Shown one piece after another: positions 25,819 to 35,648 of a stretch of DNA of 64,000 nucleotides. Both the position numbers and the translations under genes were made by a program. Source of the DNA: Pseudochelatococcus lubricantis (GTDB lineage Bacteria; Pseudomonadota; Alphaproteobacteria; Rhizobiales; Beijerinckiaceae); assembly GCF_042432495.1 (NCBI RefSeq), contig NZ_JBHLXC010000007.1, forward strand, positions 248,001-312,000. Reading direction: 5' to 3'. Under the pieces are notes generated by a model, which saw nothing but the letters and a program-made list of their open reading frames with translations, was not told the origin of the DNA and ran no database searches. Positions within the stretch are counted from its first letter, which is position 1. Every line of letters starts with the position of its first letter.

Positions 25819-28416
25819 TCACCCCAGCGCCTTCTTCACCGCCTCGCCCAGCTCCTTCAGCCCGAAGGGTTTGGGCAGGAAGGTGAAGTTCTCGCCTTCC
25901 GGCAGGTTCTTCTCGAAGGCGTCCTCGGCATAGCCGGAGACGAAGATCACCTTGAGGCCGGGGAAGCGGCGGCGCAATTGCACGAGCAGCGTCGGGCCGT
26001 CCATTTCAGGCATCATCACATCCGACACCACGAGGTCGACGGGCGCGTCCAGCTTGTCGACGATGGCGAGGGCGTCCGTGCCGGATGTCGCCTCCAGCAC
26101 CGTGTAGCCGCGGGTGGCGAGGGCGCGTGAGGCGAACTTGCGCACGGCTTCCTCATCCTCCACCAGCAGCACCGTGCCGCGCCCGGTGACGTCCACCGAC
26201 TCGGACTGCTTCTCCTTCGCGGCGGGCAGCGGCGTTTCCGTGGCGACGTGGCGGGGCAGGAAGATGCGGAAGGTGGTGCCTTCGCCCACCACGCTGTCGC
26301 AGAAGATGAAGCCGCCGCTCTGCTGCACGATGCCATAGACCATCGACAGGCCGAGCCCGGTGCCCTTGCCGACTTCCTTGGTGGTGAAGAAGGGCTCGAA
26401 GATCTTGTCGAGCACCTCGGGCGGGATGCCGGTGCCCGTGTCCGAAACCTCGATCAGCGCATAGTCGGCGCGCGGCAGCGAGGCCTCGCTGTAGCCATAG
26501 CTGGCGACATCCTCCGCGCCGACGTTGGCGGTGGCGATGGTGAGCTTGCCACCGTCCGCCATGGCGTCGCGGGCGTTGACGGCCAGGTTGATGACGACCT
26601 GCTGGAACTGGTTGGCGTCCGCCTTCACCTCCCACAGGCCGTTGCCGTGGCGCAGGTCGAGTTCCACCCGCTCGCCCAGCAGCCGGCGCAGCAGCATGGA
26701 CAGTTCCGCGAGTTCGTCGCCGAGCTGGATCACCTTCGGCCGCAGCGTCTGGCGGCGCGAGAACGCCAGCAACTGCCGTACGAGGGCGGCGGCGCGGTTG
26801 GCGTTCTGCTTGATCTGCATGATGTCCTGGAAGGACGGGTCTGTCGGCCGGTGATTGGACAGCAGCAGGTCCGAATAGCCGATGATGGCCTGCAGTACGT
26901 TGTTGAAATCGTGCGCCACACCGCCGGCGAGCTGGCCGACGGCCTGCATCTTCTGCGCCTGCGCGAACTGTGCCTCCAGCGCCCGCTGCTCCGTGGTGTC
27001 GAGCGCGTAGACGATGGCCGCCTCGCCGTCGAGTTCGCCGTCATCGATGCCGCTGAAGTAAAAGCGCGCCGAGCGCTCCGCCTGGCCGCTCGCCTGGGCC
27101 TGCGCGGATGCCTGCCCGGCGATGACGACATCGAGATGGGGGATGTCGCCGAGCCCCTCGGCGGCCTGATGCACGGCGCGCGCCAGGCCTTCACGGTCGC
27201 GCGGGGCGACGACGCCGAGGATGGTGCGGCGCGGGCCGCCGTCCGTCAGCGAGGCCGCGGCCTTGCCGCCGCCGAACAGGCGGGCGAAGGGGGCATTGGA
27301 GCGCAGGATCAGGCCCTGCCGGTCGACGGTGGCGATGGCGACCGGTGTGTTGTTGAAGAAGCGGGCGAAGCGCACCTCCGCCGCCCGCTGGCCCTCGGCG
27401 ACGTCCTCACCGGGAGACCTGTTGAGCACCAGCGTGCGCGAGGGCGTCGGCCGCCCTTCCGCATCGAAGGCGATGCGATGGAAGAGGCGCACCGGCAGGC
27501 TCTGGCCGTTCCGCTTGCGCAGGTCGACATCCAGCGTCTCCGTGCGCTCCTCGCCGGCGGCGCCCGCGACGGAGCCGATGAGTGCGGCCGCGTTGGGCGG
27601 CACCACCTCGGACAGCGTCAGCCCGCCGGAGCCGACCTTGGCGAGATCGTGGTCGAGCCAGCGGGCGAGCGTCGCGTTCATGTAGACGATGTCGCCCTGC
27701 GCCGTCAGCGACAGGAAGCCCGCGGGCGCGTGGTCGAGATAGTCGATGGCGTGCTGGAGTTCGCGGAACACGGACTCCTGCCGCTCGCGGTCGCGCGTGA
27801 TGTCGGCGACGCTCCACAGCGTGGCCCGGCGCCCGCCCGCCCGCGGCAGGGAGCGCACGCCGACCTTGAACCACAGCGCGTCCGGCTGCGCGGCCCGGTG
27901 TTGCTGCACCGTGGGGCGCGCAGGCTTCTGCACCAGTCGGATTTCCTCGCACGTCGTGCGCCCCTCGCGCGCCGCCTGCGCCAGGCGGTAGATCGCCTCC
28001 GCGATGTCGGCGGCGCCGTTGAACAGGCGCTCGATCGTGTGGGGGCCGGGCAGGTCGTCGCCCTTCAGGCGGTCCGCGAGGGCGAGATAGGCCTCGTTGG
28101 CATAGACGACATGGCCATCGCCCTCGACCACGAGCAGCGCCTCGGAGGCGGAATCGGCCAACGTCTTCGTGAGGTCGTTGCGCGCGCGGCCGGCCGGCTG
28201 CAGGATGCCGAGCGCCAGCGCGAAGGCGAGCGCCACGCCCAGCACGGCGAAGGCGGCGAGGATGACGAGGACCGCAGGCTCGCTCAGGCCCTGTCCGCTG
28301 TAGAACACCCAGCCCGCGGCGCCGACGAGCGCCGCGCCCAGCAGGACGAAGACGCCCGCGTGCCACGCCCGCCCTTCGGAACGGTCGATCGAGTTGTCCA
28401 CGCGCGCTTCACTCAT
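25819..28416 (-). CDS. cckA: Cell-cycle hybrid histidine kinase CckA
   Basis: 865 residues from the ATG at 28416; the frame is open for 79 more codons without conservation. Two membrane spans (about 19-40 and 47-71) anchor it. PAS-type sensor regions follow (about 85-205, 215-335 and 345-475). The HisKA motif GGVAHDFNN has the phospho-accepting His502; the ATPase domain has NLAVNARDAM, DTGTGIP and GTGLGLSMV; the C-terminal receiver has Asp799 in VVSDVMMPEMDG. This order is that of CckA, which passes phosphate through ChpT to CtrA and CpdR and so times division, motility and replication. cpdR is encoded 14 kb downstream in this window, and a CtrA box lies on the divergent side. Confidence 0.94.
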   Translation of the reverse strand: MSEARVDNSIDRSEGRAWHAGVFVLLGAALVGAAGWVFYSGQGLSEPAVLVILAAFAVLGVALAFALALGILQPAGRARNDLTKTLADSASEALLVVEGDGHVVYANEAYLALADRLKGDDLPGPHTIERLFNGAADIAEAIYRLAQAAREGRTTCEEIRLVQKPARPTVQQHRAAQPDALWFKVGVRSLPRAGGRRATLWSVADITRDRERQESVFRELQHAIDYLDHAPAGFLSLTAQGDIVYMNATLARWLDHDLAKVGSGGLTLSEVVPPNAAALIGSVAGAAGEERTETLDVDLRKRNGQSLPVRLFHRIAFDAEGRPTPSRTLVLNRSPGEDVAEGQRAAEVRFARFFNNTPVAIATVDRQGLILRSNAPFARLFGGGKAAASLTDGGPRRTILGVVAPRDREGLARAVHQAAEGLGDIPHLDVVIAGQASAQAQASGQAERSARFYFSGIDDGELDGEAAIVYALDTTEQRALEAQFAQAQKMQAVGQLAGGVAHDFNNVLQAIIGYSDLLLSNHRPTDPSFQDIMQIKQNANRAAALVRQLLAFSRRQTLRPKVIQLGDELAELSMLLRRLLGERVELDLRHGNGLWEVKADANQFQQVVINLAVNARDAMADGGKLTIATANVGAEDVASYGYSEASLPRADYALIEVSDTGTGIPPEVLDKIFEPFFTTKEVGKGTGLGLSMVYGIVQQSGGFIFCDSVVGEGTTFRIFLPRHVATETPLPAAKEKQSESVDVTGRGTVLLVEDEEAVRKFASRALATRGYTVLEATSGTDALAIVDKLDAPVDLVVSDVMMPEMDGPTLLVQLRRRFPGLKVIFVSGYAEDAFEKNLPEGENFTFLPKPFGLKELGEAVKKALG

Positions 28417-28661
28417 GCTGCGGATATTCCCTTGCCGCATGTTTCCGAATACCCGGCTCCCGCCACCTGTGTGCCGGGCCGCCGTTAAAAATCCGCTGCC
28501 ACCATACAACACAATGCTCGTATCAGGCACGAACGCGCGCTTCAAATGGCCCTTCCGGCACGCTTGCGGCCGTTGTTCCAGGCTGTGAGCTTCCTGTTGC
28601 CCGAATCCCGCAGCTCCATGATAAATAGCAAGTGGATAATGAAGGATTTGCATCTCAAGCG

Positions 28662-28676
28662 TTAAATGCGATTTAA
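28662..28676. promoter_or_regulatory. Perfect CtrA box between cckA and the FliO-like gene
   Basis: TTAA at 28662-28665, seven bases, and TTAA at 28673-28676 match the CtrA consensus TTAA-N7-TTAA exactly. It lies 85 bases before the FliO-like GTG, a good distance for a -35-region activator site, and 246 bases from the cckA ATG. Confidence 0.7.
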
Positions 28677-28760
28677 CCGAGGGTGCCGAATCCGTTATGG
28701 TTCAGCTTGACGTATTTATTGCCGGAGATCCGGTGGTTCCGAGGCGGGGGAGACGCGAGC

Positions 28761-30239
28761 GTGCAGATATTCGGAAGCAATACGCCGGCAGCGATTCAAT
28801 ATCTGCTTGCCTTTGTGATCATTCTTGGCGTCATCGCGGTGTTCGCTGCGGTACTGCGCCGAATCACTGGCGGAAGGTCCCGGTTAAGCCTCGGCAGCAG
28901 CGGCGTCCGCCATCGCCAGCAGCGGCTCGGCGTCGTGGATGTTGTGGATATCGATGCGCAAAGGCAGCTCCTGTTGCTCCGGCGCGACAATATCGAGCAT
29001 CTCGTTCTCATCGGCGGCCCCAACGACCTGCTCGTCGAGAGTGGAATCGGGCGCATCCAGTATCGCGTGCCGGGCCCGCCGCCCGCCCAGACCCAGCAGC
29101 CGCAGCCCCATCCGGCGGCGCAACCGCCGCTCGCCGCCGACCGTCCCGTCCGTACCGGCGAACCGGAACTGGGGCACGGCCCGGTGTCCGGCGAGGGCGC
29201 CGCCGCGCTTGATCTTCCGGTTTTCCCGCCGCCGGAGCGGCCCTTTCCGGAGGCGCCCGCGCCCGTCCGCAACGTGACCGCGCCGCGCCCGGTGACGACA
29301 CCCCTGCCGCCGCCGGTTCCGCCCCCGCCGGCGAAGGACGCCGAGGGACGGCCGCCGGCCGTCGCGGCGGAGGAAGGCGTCGCCGGTATCCTCCCGCCCG
29401 CCGGTATCCTGCCGCCCACCTCGCCGGTGCCCGAGGAAGGCGAGACGACGATCCGGTCAATTTCCGAAACGGTCGGCAAGAAGGCGCTCGGCCATTTCAG
29501 CGCCGTGGCCCGCCAGCTTGAGGAAGCACTCAAGCGGCCGTTCTCGGCCGTTCGCCCGTCTCCCGCCGCTGGCGTCGACATCGATGCCGGAGCCACGGAG
29601 CGGGACGCCGACACTGGCAGCGAGGTCAAGGCGCAGGCCGTCCGTGAGGAGACTTCCGCGCCGCCTTCCGTGACCGTGCCGAAGAGCGAGCCTGCTCCCG
29701 CCCCGCAGCCGCCTGCTCCCCAGCCGCCCGTTTCGAATGTTCCGCTGTTTCCGTTCGAGCCGCGCCCCAAGGCGGAGACACCGCCGCCTCCGCCCCCGCC
29801 GATCGCCTCCCTCGGCATCCCGCCCGGACTTGGATCGTTCGGCGCGCCGCCACGCGCTCCCCGCCCGCCGCAGCCCACCGTGACGATCACGCCACCTGCT
29901 CCGCCGCCACCTCCTCCTCCGCCGGTGGAAAGAAGCGAGGCGCTGAAGGCGGCCGTCTCCGTGCCCCCGGTGGAGATCGCCCGGCCCGAGCCGGCCGCAC
30001 CGCCGGTTCCGCCTCCGCCTCCGCCCTCCGAGCCGAAACCGGAGGCGCCCGCGCCACAGCCGGCTGCCCAGCCGACGCCTCCGCCACCCGCTCCCACTCC
30101 TGCCCCTGCCGCGCCGCCGCCGTGGTCGTCCGCGCCGGGCGGATCGTCGGTCGACCTGTCGTCGCTGGAAAATATCGAGGCCGAGTTTGCCCGCCTCCTC
30201 GGGCGCGCGCCCACCGCACCGCCCAAGAAAGACGAGTAA
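28761..30239 (+). CDS. FliO-like flagellar export protein with long proline-rich tail
   Basis: 492 residues from a GTG at 28761 preceded by GGGGGAG. An N-terminal membrane span (about 12-34, QYLLAFVIILGVIAVFAAVL) is followed by a FliO/MopB-type cytoplasmic domain (about 45-100): RLGVVDVVDIDAQRQLLLLR and the HLVLIGGPNDLLVESGI ending. FliO assists assembly of the FliP ring of the flagellar export gate. From residue 105 to the end it is mainly proline, alanine and glutamate (runs of five to seven Pro), with one charged helical patch near 235-275, about four times the size of enteric FliO. No flagellar gene is adjacent. The upstream CtrA box supports a flagellar link. The function of the tail is unknown. 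Confidence 0.8.
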   Translation: MQIFGSNTPAAIQYLLAFVIILGVIAVFAAVLRRITGGRSRLSLGSSGVRHRQQRLGVVDVVDIDAQRQLLLLRRDNIEHLVLIGGPNDLLVESGIGRIQYRVPGPPPAQTQQPQPHPAAQPPLAADRPVRTGEPELGHGPVSGEGAAALDLPVFPPPERPFPEAPAPVRNVTAPRPVTTPLPPPVPPPPAKDAEGRPPAVAAEEGVAGILPPAGILPPTSPVPEEGETTIRSISETVGKKALGHFSAVARQLEEALKRPFSAVRPSPAAGVDIDAGATERDADTGSEVKAQAVREETSAPPSVTVPKSEPAPAPQPPAPQPPVSNVPLFPFEPRPKAETPPPPPPPIASLGIPPGLGSFGAPPRAPRPPQPTVTITPPAPPPPPPPPVERSEALKAAVSVPPVEIARPEPAAPPVPPPPPPSEPKPEAPAPQPAAQPTPPPPAPTPAPAAPPPWSSAPGGSSVDLSSLENIEAEFARLLGRAPTAPPKKDE

Positions 30240-30327
30240 CGCGGCGATCCCCCCTTCCGGGCTGGTCGCCCGTAGCGGGAACGGCCGTTCCGGAGCGTCA
30301 TCGGGCTTCGTCTTGCCGTCCATCCAT

Positions 30328-30366
30328 CAGCGCGCCGGGAAGCGATATTCGTTTCCCGGCGCGTTG
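30328..30366. terminator. Long stem-loop between convergent genes
   Basis: CGCGCCGGGAA (30331-30341) pairs with TTCCCGGCGCG (30353-30363), and three flanking pairs including a G-T extend it to 14 bp. The T-tracts are poor on both sides, but its place between the FliO-like and maeB stops suggests a shared transcription end. Confidence 0.55.
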
Positions 30367-30374
30367 CTTTGGCC

Positions 30375-32657
30375 TCAACCGCCGATGTTGTAGGCGGCGA
30401 GCGCCGCGATATTCACGATATCGACGTCTTTCGCGCCGAGCGGCACGATCTGCACGGGCTTGTTAAGGCCGACGATCAGCGGGCCGACGACCGTCGTCGC
30501 GCCGAGTTCCTGCAGCATGTGCGTCGAGATGGACGCAGAATGCAGCGCCGGCATCACCAGCACGTTGGCGGGTTCCTTCAGGCGGCTGAACGGATAGAGT
30601 GCCAGCAGTTCCGGGTTCAGGGCGACGTCGGCGCTTATCTCGCCGTCGTATTCGAAGCGCGCCCGCTGCCTGTCGAGGATGCGCACGGCCTCCTGCACAT
30701 GGGTGGCGCGGTCGCCGCGCGGCTGGCCGAAGGTGGCGAAGGCAAGCAGCGCCACGCGCGGATCGTAGCCCAGCCGGCGCGCGACGCCCGCGGCCTCGGT
30801 GGCGATGACGGCCAGATCCTCCGCGCTGGGAAACTCGGTGATCGCCGTGTCGGCGATCAGCACGGTGCGCCCGCGCGTGATGGCGATGGAGACGCCGATG
30901 ATCCGGTGGCCGGGGCGGGCGTCGATCACCCGCAGAACGTCCTCCAGCGCCGTGTGATAGTTGCGCGTGACGCCGGTTACCATGGCATCCGCATCGCCGT
31001 GCGCCACCATGGCGGCGGCGAAATGGTTGCGGTCCTGGTTGATCAGCCGCTGGCAGTCGCGCAGCAGGTATCCGCGCCGCTGCAGCCGCTGGTAGAGAAA
31101 CTGCGTGTAGAGCCTGTTGTGCTGCGAGCGCGCGGCGTTGTGGATCTCGATGCCGGCGCGGCCGTCTATGTCGAGGCCGGCGGCGGCGGCCGTCTCGCGC
31201 ACGCGCTCTTCCCGGCCCACCAGGATGGCGCTGCCGAGGCCCTGGTGCACGTAGGAGAGGGCGGCGCGAATCACGGCCTCCTCCTCGCCTTCCGCGAACA
31301 CGACGCGCTTGGGGAAGCGGCGCACGCGCTCGAACACCGTGTTGAGCACGCTGACCACCGGATCGCGGCGCGCGGAGAGCTGCGTCTTGTATGCCGCCAT
31401 GCTCCCGATCGGCTGGCGGGCGACGCCGGTCTCGGCCGCCGCCAGCGCCACCGCCGGCGGCACGACATGGATCAGGCGCGGGTCGAAGGGCGCGGGGATG
31501 ATGTAGTCCCGGCCGAAACGCGGGCGCGCGCCATCATAGGCGGCGGCGACCTCGTCCGGCACATCCTCCCGCGCGAGCTGCGCCAGCGCGTGGACGGCGG
31601 CCGTCTTCATCTCCATGTTGATGGTGGTGGCGCGTACGTCGAGCGCACCGCGGAAGATGTAGGGAAAGCCCAGTACGTTGTTGATCTGGTTGGGATAGTC
31701 CGAGCGGCCGGTGGCCATGATGGCGTCGTCGCGCACCTTGGCCACTTCTTCCGGCGTGATCTCCGGGTCCGGGTTGGCCATGGCGAAGATGATCGGGTTG
31801 TCCGCCATGCTCGCCACCATCTCGGGCGTCAGCGCGCCCTTGGCCGAGAGACCGAAGAAGACGTCGGCGCCCTTGACCGCCTCGGCGAGCGTGCGCGCGT
31901 CCGTTTCCACGGCGTGGGCGGATTTCCACTGGTTCATGCCCTCGGCGCGCCCCTTGTAGATGACGCCCTTGGTGTCGCACAGGATGACGTTTTCGGAGCG
32001 GAAGCCGAGTCCCTTGGCAAGCTCCACGGAGGCGATGCCGGCCGCGCCCGCGCCGTTGACGACGAGCCGCGTGTCAGCGATGTCGCGGCCCGTCAGGTGC
32101 AGCGCATTGATGATGCCCGCCGCCGCGATGATCGCCGTGCCGTGCTGGTCGTCGTGGAAGACGGGGATGTCCATCAGCTCCTTGAGGCGCGCCTCGATGA
32201 CGAAGCACTCGGGCGCCTTGATGTCCTCCAGATTGATGCCGCCGAAGGTGGGACCGAGGTAACGCACCGCGTTGATGAACTCTTCCACGTCCTGCGTGTC
32301 GACTTCGAGGTCGAAGGCGTCGATGTCGGCGAAGCGCTTGAACAGCACCGCCTTGCCTTCCATCACCGGCTTCGAGGCGAGCGCGCCCAGGTTGCCGAGG
32401 CCGAGAATCGCCGTACCGTTGGTGATGACCGCGACGAGGTTGCTGCGCGCGGTGTAGTCGTAGGCGAGCGCCGGATTATCGTGGATGGCGCGTACGGGCA
32501 CGGCGACGCCGGGCGAATAGGCAAGCGACAGATCGCGCTGGGTGGTCATCGGCTTCGTCGCGATCACCTCCAGCTTGCCGGGGCGGCCGCGGGAATGGAA
32601 GTTCAGCGCCTCCTGGTCGGTGTAGGTCAGGCGGGTCTTCGGTTTGCGATCTGTCAT
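30375..32657 (-). CDS. maeB: NADP-dependent malic enzyme with phosphotransacetylase-like domain
   Basis: Oxidatively decarboxylates malate to pyruvate with NADP, supplying NADPH and linking the TCA cycle to pyruvate. 760 residues from the ATG at 32657 (MTDRKPKTRLTYTDQEALNFH). Residues about 20-430 are the malic enzyme: YSPGVAVPVRAI, VITNGTAILGLGNLGALASKPVMEGK, FGGINLEDIKAPECF, FHDDQHGTAII and the dinucleotide motif NGAGAAGIAS. Residues about 435-760 are a phosphate acetyltransferase-like domain (VGREERVRETA, DAMVTGVTRNY). In MaeB this domain usually lacks transferase activity and mediates acetyl-CoA control. The size equals rhizobial Tme/Dme enzymes. It is monocistronic, divergent from mutS with a 167-base gap. 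Confidence 0.95.
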   Translation of the reverse strand: MTDRKPKTRLTYTDQEALNFHSRGRPGKLEVIATKPMTTQRDLSLAYSPGVAVPVRAIHDNPALAYDYTARSNLVAVITNGTAILGLGNLGALASKPVMEGKAVLFKRFADIDAFDLEVDTQDVEEFINAVRYLGPTFGGINLEDIKAPECFVIEARLKELMDIPVFHDDQHGTAIIAAAGIINALHLTGRDIADTRLVVNGAGAAGIASVELAKGLGFRSENVILCDTKGVIYKGRAEGMNQWKSAHAVETDARTLAEAVKGADVFFGLSAKGALTPEMVASMADNPIIFAMANPDPEITPEEVAKVRDDAIMATGRSDYPNQINNVLGFPYIFRGALDVRATTINMEMKTAAVHALAQLAREDVPDEVAAAYDGARPRFGRDYIIPAPFDPRLIHVVPPAVALAAAETGVARQPIGSMAAYKTQLSARRDPVVSVLNTVFERVRRFPKRVVFAEGEEEAVIRAALSYVHQGLGSAILVGREERVRETAAAAGLDIDGRAGIEIHNAARSQHNRLYTQFLYQRLQRRGYLLRDCQRLINQDRNHFAAAMVAHGDADAMVTGVTRNYHTALEDVLRVIDARPGHRIIGVSIAITRGRTVLIADTAITEFPSAEDLAVIATEAAGVARRLGYDPRVALLAFATFGQPRGDRATHVQEAVRILDRQRARFEYDGEISADVALNPELLALYPFSRLKEPANVLVMPALHSASISTHMLQELGATTVVGPLIVGLNKPVQIVPLGAKDVDIVNIAALAAYNIGG

Positions 32658-32824
32658 TGTCGGGGATCTGCCTTGGGTCCGGAATTGTCTGGTGGCTTGA
32701 ACTGTTTCAGATAAAACCATATCGGCCGTGACGGCGAGGCTCAAGCGCGGTTCTCCACCGTTTCGTGCATGGCCGCCTTGCGGGTCGGGATGAAAGCTTC
32801 GTGCGGGTCTGTTAACCTCGTGTC

Positions 32825-35593
32825 ATGATCCGACTGTCTGCCGCTCCTTCTCCCGTGCCTCCCGTCGACGACGCTTCCGCCCGCCCGAATGCGGCGGAAA
32901 AGCCGTCGCCGATGATGCAGCAGTATATCGAGATCAAGGTCGCTCATCCCGATACGCTGCTGTTCTATCGTATGGGCGATTTCTATGAACTTTTTTTCGC
33001 CGACGCGGAAGTTGCCTCGCGCACGCTCGGCATCGTGCTCACCAAACGCGGCAAGCATCTGGGCGAGGATATCCCGATGTGCGGCGTGCCGGTGGACAAG
33101 GCGGAGGATTATCTGGAGCGTCTCATCGCCGCCGGTCACCGCGTCGCCGTGTGCGAGCAGACGGAGGACCCGGCCGAGGCGCGCAAGCGCGGCGGCAAAT
33201 CCGTGGTGCGGCGCGCGGTGGTGCGGCTCGTCACGCCCGGCACCATCACGGAGGATCGCCTGCTGGAGCCCGGCCGCGCCAACTGGCTGGCGGCCGTGGC
33301 GCGCCGCCGCCTGTCGGAGCGCGAATGGGCCTACGCGGTCGCGGCCGCCGACATTTCCACCGGCCGCTTCACCGTGTCGGAAGTGGCGGGCATCGCCCTG
33401 ATGGCGGAGATCGCCCGGCTGGAGCCGCGCGAGATCATCCTTCCGGATGCCATTCACGACGACGAGGGACTGCGCGCCTTCTGGCAGGAGCAGCGCGCCG
33501 CCGTTACGCCCGTGGCGCACGAGGGCTTCGATTCCGCCTCTGCCGCACGGCGGCTGCGGGAGTATTTCGGCGTGGCGGAGTTGGCCGGCTTCGGCCAGTT
33601 CAGCCCGGCGGAGCTGGCCGCCTGTGCTGCCGTCGTTGCCTATGTGGAGCGCACGCAGCTCGGGTCGCGCCCGCCGTTGTCGCCGCCCGCGCACGAGGCG
33701 GAGGGTTCGGGCCTCGCCATCGATGCCGCGACCCGCGCCAATCTCGAACTCACCCGCACCCTGTCCGGCGAGCGGGCGGGCAGCCTGCTCGCCGCCATCG
33801 ACCGCACGTTGACGCCGGGCGGCGGGCGGCTGCTGGCGGAGCGCCTGGGCGGGCCGCTCACGGACCCGCCGGCCATCGCGGCGCGGCAGGATGCGGTGCA
33901 GGCACTCGTGGACGACATCGTGCTGCGGGAGCGCCTGCGCGCCCGGTTGCGCGCCGCGCCGGACATGGCCCGCGCCCTGTCGCGGCTGATGCTGGGCCGT
34001 GGCGGTCCGCGCGATCTCGCCACCGTGCGCGACGGTCTCGCCGCGGCGCGCGCCGTCGCGGGCGACATGGCCTCCGGCGCGGCCTCCGCCAGCCTGCCGG
34101 CGGAACTCGATGCCGCGCGGCGGGACCTCGATGCCCTCGATCCCGTCTGGGGAGAGGCGCTCGCCGCCGCCCTTGCAGACGACCTGCCGCTGCTGAAACG
34201 TGACGGCGGCTTCGTGCGCGCGGGCCATGACGCGGGCCTCGACGAGGCGCGCCTGCTGCAGGCCGATTCGCGAAAGGTCATCGCCGCCCTGCAGGCGCGC
34301 TATGCCGGGGAGAGCGGCTGCCGGCAGCTCAAGGTCAAGCACAACAACCTGATCGGCTATTTCGTCGAGGTGCCACAGGCGGCGGGCGAGGCTTTCGTGC
34401 GCCCGCCGCTCAACGAGACCTTTTCTCATCGCCAGACAATGGCGGGTACCATGCGCTTTTCCACCGTGGAACTCGGCGAACTCGAATCGCGGATCGCCTC
34501 CGCCGGCGGACGGGCGCTCGCCATCGAGCACGCGGTTTTCGACCGGCTGGCCGGCGCCCTCGCGGACCATGCGGAGACCATCAAGCGGGCGGCGGATGCG
34601 CTTGCCGTCGTCGACGTCACGGCCGCGCTCGCCGATCTTGCCGTCGATCTCGGCTGGACGCGGCCGCATGTCGACGCCAGCCTCGACTTCGCCGTGGAGG
34701 GCGGTCGCCATCCGGTGGTCGAGGCCGCGTGCCGGCGCAACGGCGTCGCCTTCGTGGCCAACGATTGCGATCTGTCGCCGCCGGGCGCCGCGAAATGGGG
34801 CCGCATCACGCTGATCACCGGGCCGAACATGGCCGGCAAATCGACCTTCCTGCGCCAGAACGCGCTCATCGTGGTGCTGGCGCAGATGGGAGCCTTCGTT
34901 CCGGCGAAGGCAGCCCGCGTCGGCGTCGTGGACCGGCTGTTCTCGCGCGTGGGCGCGGCGGACGACCTGGCGCGCGGGCGCTCCACCTTCATGGTCGAGA
35001 TGATCGAGACCGCCGCCATCCTCAACCAGGCCGGCGAGCGTTCGCTCGTGATCCTGGACGAGATCGGGCGCGGCACCGCGACCTTCGACGGCCTGTCCAT
35101 CGCCTGGGCGGCCATCGAGCACCTGCACGAGGCGAACCGTTGCCGGGCGCTGTTCGCCACCCACTACCACGAACTCACGGCGCTCGCCGACCGCCTGAAG
35201 CGCGTCTCCAACGCCACCGTGCGAGTCACGGAATGGCAGGGCGAGGTCGTCTTCCTGCACGAGGTCGTGCCAGGCGCGGCGGACCGCTCCTACGGCATCC
35301 AGGTGGCCAAGCTGGCGGGCTTGCCGGCAAAGGTCATCCACCGGGCGCGCGCCATCCTGAGCGAGCTGGAGAAGAGCGAGCGGGAAAAGCCGGTCAGCGC
35401 CCTGATCGACGATCTGCCGCTGTTCGCCGCCTTCAACGCGCCGCGCGCCGCCGCGACGGAGGTCCGGGCCGATCCGCTGCGGGAGGCGCTCGATACCATC
35501 GTGCCCGATGAGCTGTCGCCGCGCGAGGCGCTGGAGGCGCTCTACCGGCTGAAGGGCTTGCGCCTTGACGAAGCCGGTGAAAAGATAAACTGA
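32825..35593 (+). CDS. mutS: DNA mismatch repair protein MutS
   Basis: Recognises mispairs and small loops and recruits MutL. 922 residues, slightly longer than E. coli MutS because of an N-terminal Pro/Ala extension of about 30 residues and an internal stretch. The mismatch-binding Phe-x-Glu is present in YRMGDFYELFF (FYEL). The connector and lever domains follow, then the ATPase: Walker A GPNMAGKST near residue 666, Walker B/signature ILDEIGRGTATFDG near 745, and ATHYHELTAL. The C-terminal helix-turn-helix tail is LSPREALEALYRLKGL. It is followed 55 bases later by a DUF853 ATPase gene on the same strand. Confidence 0.97.
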   Translation: MIRLSAAPSPVPPVDDASARPNAAEKPSPMMQQYIEIKVAHPDTLLFYRMGDFYELFFADAEVASRTLGIVLTKRGKHLGEDIPMCGVPVDKAEDYLERLIAAGHRVAVCEQTEDPAEARKRGGKSVVRRAVVRLVTPGTITEDRLLEPGRANWLAAVARRRLSEREWAYAVAAADISTGRFTVSEVAGIALMAEIARLEPREIILPDAIHDDEGLRAFWQEQRAAVTPVAHEGFDSASAARRLREYFGVAELAGFGQFSPAELAACAAVVAYVERTQLGSRPPLSPPAHEAEGSGLAIDAATRANLELTRTLSGERAGSLLAAIDRTLTPGGGRLLAERLGGPLTDPPAIAARQDAVQALVDDIVLRERLRARLRAAPDMARALSRLMLGRGGPRDLATVRDGLAAARAVAGDMASGAASASLPAELDAARRDLDALDPVWGEALAAALADDLPLLKRDGGFVRAGHDAGLDEARLLQADSRKVIAALQARYAGESGCRQLKVKHNNLIGYFVEVPQAAGEAFVRPPLNETFSHRQTMAGTMRFSTVELGELESRIASAGGRALAIEHAVFDRLAGALADHAETIKRAADALAVVDVTAALADLAVDLGWTRPHVDASLDFAVEGGRHPVVEAACRRNGVAFVANDCDLSPPGAAKWGRITLITGPNMAGKSTFLRQNALIVVLAQMGAFVPAKAARVGVVDRLFSRVGAADDLARGRSTFMVEMIETAAILNQAGERSLVILDEIGRGTATFDGLSIAWAAIEHLHEANRCRALFATHYHELTALADRLKRVSNATVRVTEWQGEVVFLHEVVPGAADRSYGIQVAKLAGLPAKVIHRARAILSELEKSEREKPVSALIDDLPLFAAFNAPRAAATEVRADPLREALDTIVPDELSPREALEALYRLKGLRLDEAGEKIN

Positions 35594-35648
35594 TCCTTCC
35601 GTTGTGCAGGTTCTCCGGCAAGGTTTTTTGACGAGAGGTTTTTTCCGG

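Noticed and set aside
26248..28488. 746-codon plus-strand frame opposite cckA
   Set aside because: CckA domains are complete on the minus strand; no motif or start signal supports the opposing frame.
30369..32714. 781-codon plus-strand frame opposite maeB
   Set aside because: maeB is unambiguous and the opposite product is His/Asp/Arg-rich shadow sequence.
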